From Desulfococcaceae bacterium HSG9 (GTDB lineage Bacteria; Desulfobacterota; Desulfobacteria; Desulfobacterales; JAUCGF01): a stretch of 64,000 nt of DNA. The stretch spans positions 1-64,000 of the forward strand of contig JAUCGF010000071.1 in the NCBI GenBank assembly GCA_030378005.1. The letters are read 5' to 3'. The notes under the pieces were generated by a model. It was not told where the DNA came from. It did no database searches and saw only the letters and a list, made by a program, of their open reading frames with translations. Every line of letters begins with the position of its first letter. Positions within the stretch are counted from its first letter, which is position 1. Below, piece after piece: positions 54,050 to 63,237 of this stretch. A program made the translations under genes and the position numbers.

Positions 54050-56197
54050 TCATTTGTTCTTCCTGGTCAGCGTGGATTTAAACAGCAAAATAAACATAAC
54101 GATGAAAGCCAATATATAAATAGCTAAAAAATTATATTCCAACCGCATTATATATTCCACGGGAAAATTTGACGAAATGTAAATATGATAGTATGTATTG
54201 GCTACCAAAACCGCCATGATCGTTAATATACGCAGCCAAGGCAAACTAACCGGCTTATAGAGAACTGATAATAAGCATATTGACATGATCAGAAGCGGAA
54301 CAAAATATTTTTGGGCATCTTGATTGAAGGCCGTTCTTTTTATTTCAATATCTGCGTTGAACTGGGAATAATTGATCCGCGTTGCCTGTGCGTCAAAAAG
54401 ATCCGGAATTCCGAGACTGGAAACATTGCTTATAATATCCTGATAATACGAAACAGCGCTAACATTCCATTCGCCGGAATTCTCTAATATGATGCTTTCC
54501 GGTAATACGGAGACCCCAAAACTGTCACGAAGATAGATCAAGCTATTTTGGCCGCGGTTGGCATGATGAAAAGATATGGTTAAAACAGGTCGGTTAAAAG
54601 GATATTGATGAAAATCAAAATCACCTTTGAAAGCCGCTTTGGGGAAATGATATAATTTGTAGGTAACGTCACCATCTTTTTTTTCAATAAGAGGTTGAGC
54701 AAATATTAGCGGCTTTACAGCCTCTGCAAATATAATTTCTGAAGGATCAAATTCACCTTTAAAACGAAATGTCAGGAGAAAGTCAACCGTGTAACTCGAA
54801 TTTTCTATATCCAAATTGCTTATTGAGTTAATACTGAAGTTTGTTTGGACCACCTGAGTAGGGACCATCACCTGGTCATTAACGAGGATTATTTTTTCGT
54901 TTAAGTACATTTGTAACAAATTAGTGCTTGAATCAATATCCGAAATGAAATGATATTGTGAAAAATTTGGGATAAACTTTTGATTTTCATACAATCCGAC
55001 TACCAAAGGCATACTGACATCCCCTTTTGTATTAAAGAAAATATCACCGGTGACACCATGCACAGCATTGTTGCGGTTGTAAGAACTGACCAGAGCTGCA
55101 CGAACCATTCTCCTGTGCCGGCGTATTTGACGTTTTCCTTGTAATTTAGCTTTTTTGACGGCTTCTGCGACCATCATAATCGCATCATAATAAACTGCCG
55201 CTACTGCCGAAGGCTCCTCTTTATATTTTTGCCGATAATCTTTTTTGAAAGTTTGCGCCTTTATATTCGCACCGCCAGTAAGAAACGGAGATACCATAAG
55301 AACGCCTTCCATTGCTTTAAGCGTCTCGTCATAGTTCGTATAAACGTCATCAATGTATAATGTCTCGATAGCTAAGATAGGATAATCAGTCTCTAAGGTT
55401 TTTAGCAAATTTATAATTTTAGTGAAATAATTTTTTTGAGCCGCTATGAAAATCATTCCCGGATCATATCCGAATTCCAATTCTTCTAAAACAGGCTCCA
55501 TATTATCATATAATTTAGAATGTTCTTCAGGTTCTAAACTCCACTCTTTTTTTATTTCGAGTCCTATCATCTGAGCCGTTTCTTCAAAATTCTTAACCAT
55601 CTCAAAACCTAACTGATTTCTGGTATAAATGATGCTCACCTTATTTTTCTTTAGCGCTTTTTTTATGTAATTAGCACTGAAGTCGCCCCATGACGCATAC
55701 GACGGTGTTATTCGAAAGCACCAATCATTTTCCGCAGTAACCTTTTCAGATGTAGTAGAAGCCGTTATGACGGGAATTTCGGCTTTTTTATAAATAAGGC
55801 TGGCGACAATGGAAGTTTCACTGTCAGTATGTCCTATCACAGTTAGAATATTATCGCTTGAGGCGATTTTGGAAGCTATTCGCAGCGCACTGTCAACATC
55901 GCCCTGGTCATCAAAGGAGCGTAATTCAATTTTGCGGCCATCAATTCCTCCAGCTTGATTTACTTGATCAATGTACAAGCGAACTCCTCTGAATGCTTCA
56001 GTCCCCGAAGCTTTATATATTCCGCTGTCAGATGCTACCAATGCAATATAAAGCGTCCCTTCTTTAAATGGGTCGTTTTGTGATTCCAAAGGTGTTTCCG
56101 ATAATTTCGCTAGATGGTTCGGTAATTCAAGGTTATAAACAAACAGTCCGCATAAAATTATAAAAACCGTTGAATATATAAACAGCATGATTTTCAT
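54050..56197 (-). CDS. PBP-I/pentameric ligand-gated channel fusion, subunit B
   Basis: A 715-residue protein. An N-terminal hydrophobic segment (residues 3-20) is followed by a PBP-I domain (about 48-420: YIALVASDSGIYKASG, GGIDGRKIELRSFDDQGD, IGHTDSETSIVAS, VAAVYYDAIMMVAEAV). Then comes a Cys-less extracellular channel domain (about 440-625) with the pro-loop YPF at 532-534, and helices M1 (631-650, conserved Pro in FVPLL), M2 (653-677) and M3 (689-707). M2-M3 reads SNFPVEYI, like NLP...YM in GLIC. The chain ends seven residues after M3, so M4 is missing. The ATG at 56197 overlaps the stop of subunit A (ATGA) and follows GGAGGGG. Confidence 0.82.
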   Translation of the reverse strand: MKIMLFIYSTVFIILCGLFVYNLELPNHLAKLSETPLESQNDPFKEGTLYIALVASDSGIYKASGTEAFRGVRLYIDQVNQAGGIDGRKIELRSFDDQGDVDSALRIASKIASSDNILTVIGHTDSETSIVASLIYKKAEIPVITASTTSEKVTAENDWCFRITPSYASWGDFSANYIKKALKKNKVSIIYTRNQLGFEMVKNFEETAQMIGLEIKKEWSLEPEEHSKLYDNMEPVLEELEFGYDPGMIFIAAQKNYFTKIINLLKTLETDYPILAIETLYIDDVYTNYDETLKAMEGVLMVSPFLTGGANIKAQTFKKDYRQKYKEEPSAVAAVYYDAIMMVAEAVKKAKLQGKRQIRRHRRMVRAALVSSYNRNNAVHGVTGDIFFNTKGDVSMPLVVGLYENQKFIPNFSQYHFISDIDSSTNLLQMYLNEKIILVNDQVMVPTQVVQTNFSINSISNLDIENSSYTVDFLLTFRFKGEFDPSEIIFAEAVKPLIFAQPLIEKKDGDVTYKLYHFPKAAFKGDFDFHQYPFNRPVLTISFHHANRGQNSLIYLRDSFGVSVLPESIILENSGEWNVSAVSYYQDIISNVSSLGIPDLFDAQATRINYSQFNADIEIKRTAFNQDAQKYFVPLLIMSICLLSVLYKPVSLPWLRILTIMAVLVANTYYHIYISSNFPVEYIMRLEYNFLAIYILAFIVMFILLFKSTLTRKNK

Positions 56198-58419
56198 CTG
56201 ATATACGCCCCTCCCCAAGCCGCCAATGCCGCCAAAGGATGCATAATTTTACCCACATACATCATCAGCTTAAACTTTGGGTCATTAACTTTTTGTTTAC
56301 CGTTTCTGCTGTAACGAATAAATATTAGGATCGATATTAAAATAGCGAGGAGGAGCAACGCATAGACAGCTAAAAGCACATATTCAAAGGGAGTGATATA
56401 TTGAACGGTGAAATTGTTTAAATATTTATAATGAAAAGCGCCCGTTATCAGCAGCACGCTAAGAATGACCAGCAATCGAACCAGATGCCACTCATAAGGC
56501 ATAAAATAAATTAAGTATAAACAAGCGATAATCATTAAAAGCGGTAAAAATTTTTTTACAGCGGCACTGTTATCATTTCGTTTAATCCGGATTTGGGCGT
56601 TAAAGCGGGAGTATTGAACCGCTTTGCGATAATCATCCTCTTTTTTAATTCCAAATCCGGGAATATAATTTAATACATCCTGATAAAACGAAATATTGTT
56701 TATAACCCAACCCGTAACGGCGTTAAGCCTTGTTTTACCAATATTTTTCTCATGCTGAACAGGCATACCCAAAACATCGGGAACAAGAACCAAACTGTTT
56801 TTAACCAGGGATGTGTGATAAAAACGGATGGGCAGATTATGTTGTTCGAAAGGATAATCATGCAAACTGAAATCACTTTTAAAGTCGGCTCTGACACGAA
56901 AGGCCCGGATAGTGAGATCGCCGCGTTTCGTTTCTAAAAACAGATGGTCCAATTTTACCGGTTCAACCGCATTTTCGAATTTGATGCCTGAAAAGTCAAA
57001 ATTATTTTTAAAACGAAACCAAAGATAAAAATCAGCTGTAAATTTTTTATTTTGCATATCCAGGTTACTGATTTCATTAATATCAATACCTGTATATACC
57101 ACTTGGGTTTTTTTCATTATTTTTCCGTCCACCATTATTGTCTTATCTTTGATGGCTTCTTTGAGCGTCGCCGATGAATCTTGTAAACTCTGTATCAAAT
57201 GATATTGGACCGATGCCGGAATAAATTTTTTATCTTGATAAAAACCCACCATCAAAGCGCCTCCGGTATCACCGTTTTTATCAAAAAAAATTGGTCCGCG
57301 CAGTCCTTGAACAGCTTTTTCAGGATTATTCATGGAAGTCAATGCAACCCGAATATCATTCCGCTTAAGGCGGATATTGGATTTACCGTCAATTTCGGCT
57401 TTTTTAAGTGCTTCGACAGCAACAAGTATCGCATCATAATAACACGCCCCTATCCATGAAGGCCACTTATTAGAGCGCGCTATAAATTCTTTCTGGAAAT
57501 GCATCGCTTCCTTATTGGCGGTGGCAAACAAAACAAACGTTGTGGCATATATCCCATTCGTATAGTATCCGGGCCGTTCCTGTTCACGGGGATAGTTTTC
57601 ATAAGCACTCGAAAAAGTAGGTGCCGTAAAGGAACCAGGGCCGATGACCGCATAATCGCTGATAGCATGTTTTAATAATGATATGATTTGAGCGCTTTCA
57701 AGGCTGCCTGCCGCGATAAAGATCATGCCTGGATTTTTGACCGACCTTAGTTCCGCTATAATTTTTTGTAAATCCCGTTCCATTTGGCTCGGCTGGGGAT
57801 CAGCTACCCAATCTCTGTTTAATGCCAAGCCGATTTGATTGGCCACTTTTCGAAACTGTTCGGCCAGGTTGGAAGCATAGCTACCATCAGCGACAGATAT
57901 CATGCTAACAGATTTTTTCTTTAAAATGCTTTTGATATAGTTAGCAATAAAGCTGCTCTGGATAGCGTTATTCGGCACCACTCTAAAATACCAGTTGTTA
58001 CCCTTGGTTATCCTTCCGGCCGTCGCTGATGCGGTTATGACGGGAATTCCGTTTTTGCGGTAGATTCTTCCGGCGGCTATAGAAGCTGAACTGGAATAAT
58101 GACCCAAAACAAGCAAAATGTCTTTGCTCGCAGCAATTTCGGATGCCGCCTGCATAGCGGCTTTGGCTTTATTTTTATCATCAAAGATGCGCAGCTTGAT
58201 TTGGCGGCCATGCAGCCATTTTGCCTGGTTCACCTTATCAAGATATGAATTAACCGCTTGTTTGATCTCATCACCTTCGGCTTTGCGCGGGCCGCTCAGG
58301 GGTGCTGCCAAAGCAATCCAAAGTGTTTCCTTCTCAGCATAGAACATTTTATAGACGCCAAAGGAAGCACCCAGGATAATACTGATGATTGTTAAATGAA
58401 TCGTTAATTTTTTTTTCAT
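56194..58419 (-). CDS. PBP-I/pentameric ligand-gated channel fusion, subunit A
   Basis: A 741-residue protein. Hydrophobic anchor or signal at residues 5-22; PBP-I domain about 33-425 (WIALAAPLSGPRKAEGD, HGRQIKLRIFDDKNKA, LGHYSSSASIAAG, PVITASATAG); extracellular channel domain about 438-612 (ISNLDMQNKKFTADFYLWFR, in the style of bacterial channel homologues) with pro-loop YPF at 522-524; helices M1 622-640 (FLPLLMI), M2 646-668, M3 677-702 and a weaker M4 candidate 716-739. No Cys-loop cysteines, as usual in prokaryotes. It starts 34 bases after the upstream fusion-lipoprotein gene and is coupled to subunit B. PBP-I fusions to such channels are already known from genome surveys; the ligand is not. 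Confidence 0.84.
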   Translation of the reverse strand: MKKKLTIHLTIISIILGASFGVYKMFYAEKETLWIALAAPLSGPRKAEGDEIKQAVNSYLDKVNQAKWLHGRQIKLRIFDDKNKAKAAMQAASEIAASKDILLVLGHYSSSASIAAGRIYRKNGIPVITASATAGRITKGNNWYFRVVPNNAIQSSFIANYIKSILKKKSVSMISVADGSYASNLAEQFRKVANQIGLALNRDWVADPQPSQMERDLQKIIAELRSVKNPGMIFIAAGSLESAQIISLLKHAISDYAVIGPGSFTAPTFSSAYENYPREQERPGYYTNGIYATTFVLFATANKEAMHFQKEFIARSNKWPSWIGACYYDAILVAVEALKKAEIDGKSNIRLKRNDIRVALTSMNNPEKAVQGLRGPIFFDKNGDTGGALMVGFYQDKKFIPASVQYHLIQSLQDSSATLKEAIKDKTIMVDGKIMKKTQVVYTGIDINEISNLDMQNKKFTADFYLWFRFKNNFDFSGIKFENAVEPVKLDHLFLETKRGDLTIRAFRVRADFKSDFSLHDYPFEQHNLPIRFYHTSLVKNSLVLVPDVLGMPVQHEKNIGKTRLNAVTGWVINNISFYQDVLNYIPGFGIKKEDDYRKAVQYSRFNAQIRIKRNDNSAAVKKFLPLLMIIACLYLIYFMPYEWHLVRLLVILSVLLITGAFHYKYLNNFTVQYITPFEYVLLAVYALLLLAILISILIFIRYSRNGKQKVNDPKFKLMMYVGKIMHPLAALAAWGGAYIR

Positions 58420-58453
58420 CGAATTACAGTTTCAAAGTTGTGTGCTTCAGGCG

Positions 58454-61219
58454 TTATTCATTATTTTTCAAATACCAATCACGAATATGCTGTCCGCCGA
58501 CCGCCGTATTATACCAACCCTGGACTCGAGGTTTAAGCAGATAATTGCCCTTTCCAAAAAAAAGCGGCATAATCAGGCACTCTTTTTCGCAAAGAATTTG
58601 TTCAGCGCGTCTGTAGATCAGCTTTCTTTTCTTAGGATTCAATTCAGTTTCCGCTTGCAATATTGCGGCAAGAAACTCCCACTTTGCAAGTAAATATTCC
58701 CGGCTGATTTTCCCGGCCGAATAAAGTTGGTCGAACTTATCAAACCAGGCGTTGGCATCCGGATATTCACCCCGCATTTCAGCTAAGTATATATATAAAT
58801 CGTCAGGGTTTGCCAAAGCATTTTGATAGTCAGAACCTGATTTCTCATCTAACTTGATTTTGATATTTAAATAATGCCTTAAAAATGTCTGTATGGCGCT
58901 TGCGATTTTCAGATTCCTTTCAGATTCAGGATAGGTAAGCGTAATTTCCGGAAACCCTTTGCCGTCAGGATACCCCGCTTCAGCTAACTGTTTTTGAGCT
59001 AAAAGGGGGTTAAAAATGATGCCGATTTTCTTTTTCTTATCAATTTCAACCGCCGCCCCGAATGCGGGAGGCGTTGTCAGGGTTGCAGCAGCACTCTCAT
59101 TTGACTGAGTCACCATAAGGATAATCAGATCACGATTGATGGCTGCAGAAATCGCTTTGCGAACCAAAACCTTGTCAAGCGGTGGTATGGGATTGAACAA
59201 GCAAGTATATGTGTAAAGCGACGGTTGTAGTGAATATTCTTTCGTCAGAGTCGGATTATTCAATATGCTCGTCAGTTTACTATGCGGAAGGGGCAGATAG
59301 TCACCGCCCATAATGTCAAGCAGGTTTTCCTCGTACATCGCCAGGCCGATTGCGCTTTGCGGTATGATATAGTAACGCACTTCCGGGATTTTAACATCTT
59401 TGGCATTATAATATTGAGGGTTTTTTCGTAAAATGACCTGGACTCCCTTTTTATGTAAGACAAGCTTATAAGACCCGTTGGTTTGGATATTTTCAGGCAG
59501 TGTCCATTTTTTGGCATGTTCTTCAATTGTTTTGCGCGGCAGCGGATAATAAACGGGAAGGCTGGTCAATGCCGGAAAATAGGGATAGGGAGCTTCCAGC
59601 TCGAACCACAATGTAAAATCATCAATTGCCCGAACACCGATTGCAGCGTCATCTGTTATCTTGTTATCTCGAATGGCGCTAGCATTTTTCAAGACCGACA
59701 GACCGTCTTTTTTTATCTTTTGAGGCTTTTTGCCTTCTTGGGTCGGCTTGATATTACGTCGAATGGCCCAGACAACATCATGCGCGGTGACCGGATCGCC
59801 GTTTGTCCAAACAGCGTCCTGTCTCAATCGAAATAAATAATAAATCCCATTTTTACTGACGTTCCATTCTTCCGCCAATTCAGGTGCAAGGGTAAGCGTA
59901 CCAGGAGTGTAATCGGTCAGACCTAAAAATAGCTGTTCAATCACTTCAATAGAACTCTTCCCTTGAGCCTTCCCCGGATCAAGAGTCGCAACAGCGCTGT
60001 CAAGCGGAAGTCTTAAAGTAATATCTTCCAGCACTTCAAACGGGCTTATTTTATTCTCTGAGTCGCGTTTGATAAACTGAAATTCGCCATCTTTGAATTC
60101 CTTAAAAAAAAGGTCTTTGCCTGTAATATCGCCATTGGAAGTAAAAGAATAACCGCCGGTGACGCCATGCCACTTATTCATAAAATGCAAAGTGGTGCTG
60201 ACCGCCATCGGAACAACAGACTCGCTTTTTTCAAATGCGGCTGCCAAAACGCGTACGGCATCATAGCCCTGAGCGGCCCAAGTATCTGGCACAATACTAT
60301 ATTTTTTTTTAAATTGTCTTACAAAGGCGCGCGTAATCGGGCTGGGATGCTTTGGGTTAAAAACAGTGGGGAGGATGACGCCTTCGGCCGCTTTACCGGC
60401 TATATGAATAAGTCTGGGGGAATCAAGTATATCACTTGTGACGATCGGTACGTTTACGCCCATATTACGCATTTGCTTTATCAAATTGGAACCGCTGACA
60501 GCCCCGCCGGCTCCTAAAAAGACCGCATCAAATTCAGTTTTTTTGATAATGCTGGCAATCATAAACCGAAAATCTTTTTCCCAATCGGAATAGGAGCTTT
60601 TAGAAACAATTTCGATATCTTTTATATCATTAATATGTTTATGAAAAATGTTAGCCAAGTACTTGCCATAACTGTCTCGATCATAAATAATGGCAACCTT
60701 TTTATAGCCTTGACTATGGACAAATTTGGCTATTTCTTTTCCTGTCACCATATCTGATGGAATATTTCTTAAAATAAATTTATCGTCAGAGCGTGTTAGA
60801 TCAGGATCGGATGCCCCAGGCGAAATCAAAACGATTCCGCTGGCTTCATAGATAATGGATGCTGGGATAGCCACACTGGACCAGCGATGCCCAATAACGG
60901 CCACAACATCTGGGTTCTTTGCAAAATTTTTGGCGATTTCACGTCCAACTTGAGCATTCCCGGTATCATCTTCAAATATAGGCCGAAGTTTTCTTCCTAA
61001 AACACCACCTTCTTTGTTCAATTCTTCAAGCGCCATGGTTACGCCTTCATGATAAAGATTCGGCTGGCGTTTCGTATCCACAATTCCGATAACAATATCA
61101 CCAGTTGTTTTGACAGCTCTGGCAGCTCTTTTTTCAATCATTGTGGAAGAATCGCATGATGAAATCAACAAAAAAGAAATGAAAATGAGCGATTTTATCT
61201 TATTTTTTTGCATGTTCAA
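58454..61219 (-). CDS. PBP-I/PBP-II fusion lipoprotein 2
   Basis: A 921-residue paralogue of the protein at 51015-53801. A lipobox LLISSC lies at about residues 17-22. The PBP-I domain covers about 40-395 (IVIGIVDTKRQPNLYHEG, GGVLGRKLRPIFEDD, VIGHRWSSVAIPAS, YDAVRVLAAAFEKS) and the family-5 PBP-II domain about 415-890 (LAEEWNVSKNGIYYLFRLR, WTNGDPVTAHDVVWAIRRNI, VRKAISAAINRDLI). Both proteins end with nearly the same GGQHIRxWYLxNNE tail. The start overlaps the SPFH gene by 20 bases and the stop is 34 bases before channel subunit A, so SPFH, fusion and channels are probably one transcript. Confidence 0.86.
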   Translation of the reverse strand: MNMQKNKIKSLIFISFLLISSCDSSTMIEKRAARAVKTTGDIVIGIVDTKRQPNLYHEGVTMALEELNKEGGVLGRKLRPIFEDDTGNAQVGREIAKNFAKNPDVVAVIGHRWSSVAIPASIIYEASGIVLISPGASDPDLTRSDDKFILRNIPSDMVTGKEIAKFVHSQGYKKVAIIYDRDSYGKYLANIFHKHINDIKDIEIVSKSSYSDWEKDFRFMIASIIKKTEFDAVFLGAGGAVSGSNLIKQMRNMGVNVPIVTSDILDSPRLIHIAGKAAEGVILPTVFNPKHPSPITRAFVRQFKKKYSIVPDTWAAQGYDAVRVLAAAFEKSESVVPMAVSTTLHFMNKWHGVTGGYSFTSNGDITGKDLFFKEFKDGEFQFIKRDSENKISPFEVLEDITLRLPLDSAVATLDPGKAQGKSSIEVIEQLFLGLTDYTPGTLTLAPELAEEWNVSKNGIYYLFRLRQDAVWTNGDPVTAHDVVWAIRRNIKPTQEGKKPQKIKKDGLSVLKNASAIRDNKITDDAAIGVRAIDDFTLWFELEAPYPYFPALTSLPVYYPLPRKTIEEHAKKWTLPENIQTNGSYKLVLHKKGVQVILRKNPQYYNAKDVKIPEVRYYIIPQSAIGLAMYEENLLDIMGGDYLPLPHSKLTSILNNPTLTKEYSLQPSLYTYTCLFNPIPPLDKVLVRKAISAAINRDLIILMVTQSNESAAATLTTPPAFGAAVEIDKKKKIGIIFNPLLAQKQLAEAGYPDGKGFPEITLTYPESERNLKIASAIQTFLRHYLNIKIKLDEKSGSDYQNALANPDDLYIYLAEMRGEYPDANAWFDKFDQLYSAGKISREYLLAKWEFLAAILQAETELNPKKRKLIYRRAEQILCEKECLIMPLFFGKGNYLLKPRVQGWYNTAVGGQHIRDWYLKNNE

Positions 61220-62072
61220 CGGCTTGTTTGTCCATATTCAATATAATCGGCAGTCCAGCTTCTCCGTTCCCGATAATGACGACTTTGGCATTCTTTGATT
61301 TGGCTATTTCCTCAGTCGCCTGAACGCCTTTCCATTTTAATATTTCACCTTCGGGAAGCGACGATGCGATGGTTTTGAGTTGATCACGAATACCTTCGCC
61401 TTCAATGCGCTTTCTTTGTGCTTCTTTTTTTTCTTTTTGGACAATAAATTCATGAGCTTGAACAAGGTGTTTTTGTTCTATTTTATACCTGATTGCTTTG
61501 GCCACACTTTGCGGAAGGTCGATACGCTTGATAAGCACCGAATCAACATCTATATAGCGTTGCGCCACTTGTTCGATGGCCTGGTTTATTGCTTTGATAA
61601 TAACAGCCCGGCCGGTGGTATAAATTTCCTCGGCACCCATTGTACCGATAATCTCACGTAAGACCGCCTCAATTTCAGGAATGATGACTTTCTGAGGATA
61701 TTCCGGCCCGACTTTCTGGTGAAGCACACCCAACAACTTATATTTGGGCGCATACCGAATAGATAAAAGCAAGTGAACTTTTAAGCCGGTGTTGGTTAAT
61801 ACATCCATATCCGGGTGGGTTTCCTGAATCCGGACATTATAGATATACATTTTATCCCAGGGATAAATCAGATGGAAACCTTCAGGATAAACATAATCAA
61901 TCTCAGTTCCTTTAAACCGATCCCAGTGTACCCCCGCTTCCCCGGGTAAAATGCTAAAGAAAATACGTTGACTCATATAAGCAATTCCGATCAATATCAT
62001 AAGGCAAATAACCGGAAGCAAAATGATGTTTCTTTTAAACCTGGCTTTAATATTTGATAAGAATTGCTTCAT
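61200..62072 (-). CDS. SPFH/prohibitin-type membrane protein
   Basis: A 290-residue protein with an N-terminal membrane helix (about residues 15-33) followed by an SPFH (Band 7) domain: LPGEAGVHWDRFKGT, YPEGFHLIYPWDKMYIYNVR, TNTGLKVHLLLSIRYAP, then the coiled-coil region VQKEKKEAQRKRIEGEGIRDQ. SPFH proteins form large ring assemblies and organise membrane proteins. It overlaps the downstream fusion-lipoprotein gene by 20 bases. I infer that it may scaffold the channel/binding-protein complex. A decayed second copy of its 5' end lies at 62585-62800. Confidence 0.85.
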   Translation of the reverse strand: MKQFLSNIKARFKRNIILLPVICLMILIGIAYMSQRIFFSILPGEAGVHWDRFKGTEIDYVYPEGFHLIYPWDKMYIYNVRIQETHPDMDVLTNTGLKVHLLLSIRYAPKYKLLGVLHQKVGPEYPQKVIIPEIEAVLREIIGTMGAEEIYTTGRAVIIKAINQAIEQVAQRYIDVDSVLIKRIDLPQSVAKAIRYKIEQKHLVQAHEFIVQKEKKEAQRKRIEGEGIRDQLKTIASSLPEGEILKWKGVQATEEIAKSKNAKVVIIGNGEAGLPIILNMDKQAVEHAKK

Positions 62073-62105
62073 TCTCTTTTTTCTTTCCGGACGCGGCGAT
62101 TGATC

Positions 62106-62507
62106 TTATTGAGCCGCTCCCACGGTTAGGGTATCCCCGAATTGTTCGATCAGATTCCTGATCTGTTGAGCGTCTCCCATTTCTATGTTCCGAAATTCAA
62201 AACCTGAACCATATAAATCCGAATGTACGTCCTTGCGACACCACACACAGCGTACATCAAATTTAAACTCCCGTGTCCCGCTTTCAGGTTTCGTATTAGG
62301 AATGTCCATCTTGAACTCATATACTTCATCCACGGTGAGCGCTTCCCTGCTCATAAGCCTGATTCCCGACATAGAAATATCTACCACGCTGCCGACGAGA
62401 TGACCGTCAGTTCGGTTAAAAACGGCTATATAGATCAAGCGAACCCTGTTAAGCCAGCGTCTTCTAATTTCCATACCTCGAATAAGGCTCAATAATTTAC
62501 TAAACAT
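62106..62507 (-). CDS. PilZ-domain protein 1
   Basis: A 133-residue single-domain PilZ protein. Both c-di-GMP-binding parts are present: R17-x3-R21 (RRRWLNR) and D43-x-S45-x2-G48 (DISMSG). It starts MFSKLLSLIRG and has about 30 C-terminal residues forming a helix. The gene ends 33 bases before the SPFH gene. If it binds c-di-GMP it could tie the complex to that second messenger. It is a paralogue of the gene at 62854-63237. Confidence 0.85.
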   Translation of the reverse strand: MFSKLLSLIRGMEIRRRWLNRVRLIYIAVFNRTDGHLVGSVVDISMSGIRLMSREALTVDEVYEFKMDIPNTKPESGTREFKFDVRCVWCRKDVHSDLYGSGFEFRNIEMGDAQQIRNLIEQFGDTLTVGAAQ

Positions 62508-62584
62508 CTATATAATTTCACAATTGAAGTGATAAATATTGCCTTGCTTCTTATCCCCACACGCTAACATGGGAACAATAAGCC

Positions 62585-62800
62585 GATTCCAATACATCCC
62601 GCTTCCACCGACAAAATACTAAAGGAAAACGGAAGCAAAATGATGTTTCTTTTAAACCTAGTGTTTTGTCAAGGTTTAGTTGACGGGTAAACTGTCAACA
62701 AAGCCTTTTAATAGCGGCATGTTTGGCACCTGCCAACCGTCACCGTCAGTTAAACCTTGACAGAACATTATCCTTAATAGTTGATAAGAATTGCTTCATT
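62585..62800 (-). pseudogene. Decayed second SPFH gene, 5' end only
   Basis: Pieces match the 5' end of the SPFH gene: CGGAAGCAAAATGATGTTTC (62630-62649) and GATAAGAATTGCTTCATTCT (62783-62802) have the same sequence as around 62014-62073, and CCCGCTTCCACC...AAAATACTAAAGG (62598-62623) matches the codons of the GEAGVHWDRFKG region. Intervening codons are deleted and a small inverted-repeat element interrupts the piece. The gene has no open frame. Confidence 0.7.
62663..62766. repeat. 104-base inverted-repeat element inserted in the SPFH remnant
   Basis: Left end GTTTTGTCAAGGTTTAGTTG followed by ACGG; right end is its complement with 3 changes in 24. It splits the SPFH remnant between AAACCT and the TTAATA..TTGATAAG part. 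No coding potential. It has the form of a miniature inverted-repeat transposable element. Confidence 0.7.
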
Positions 62801-62853
62801 CTCTCTTTTCTTTCATGACACGGCGATTGACCTTGCTTAAGCCACTCTCACGG

Positions 62854-63237
62854 CTAGGCGATATACCCGAACTGTTCGCTCAGACTCCTGATCAGTTGTG
62901 TGTCTTTCATTTCTATGTTCCGGAGCTCAAAGCCTGAATCGTAAAAATCCGAGTAGCCCTTGTTACACCATATACAGCTTACGTCAAATTCAATCTCCCG
63001 GGTCCCAATTTCAGGCTTTGTTTTGGGTAGCGCCATTTTGAGTTCATAGACTTCGTCCACGGTGAGCGCTTCCTTGCCCATGAGCTTCAGTCCCTGGACG
63101 GAAACATCTACTACGTTGCCGACGAGATGTCCGGTAGTTCGGTCAAAAACGAGCAGATGGTAAAACAAGTGCACCCTTTTAAGTCTGCGCCTTTTGAGCT
63201 TCAAACCTCGAATAATACTCAACAGCTTACCAAACAT
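62854..63237 (-). CDS. PilZ-domain protein 2
   Basis: A 127-residue PilZ protein. I chose the ATG at 63237 because it gives MFGKLLSIIRG, matching the start of PilZ protein 1, and follows GGGAG. Motifs R17-x3-R21 (RRLKR) and D44-x-S46-x2-G49 (DVSVQG) are kept. It is about 60 percent similar by eye to PilZ protein 1, and the flanks of both genes also match (CACACGCTAACATGGGAACA upstream of both), so they come from a tandem duplication that included the SPFH gene. Confidence 0.82.
   Translation of the reverse strand: MFGKLLSIIRGLKLKRRRLKRVHLFYHLLVFDRTTGHLVGNVVDVSVQGLKLMGKEALTVDEVYELKMALPKTKPEIGTREIEFDVSCIWCNKGYSDFYDSGFELRNIEMKDTQLIRSLSEQFGYIA

Noticed and set aside
54050-58419. Ordinary branched-chain amino acid binding proteins
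   Set aside because: They continue for about 300 residues with a pro-loop and M1-M3 helices that a soluble binding protein would not have.
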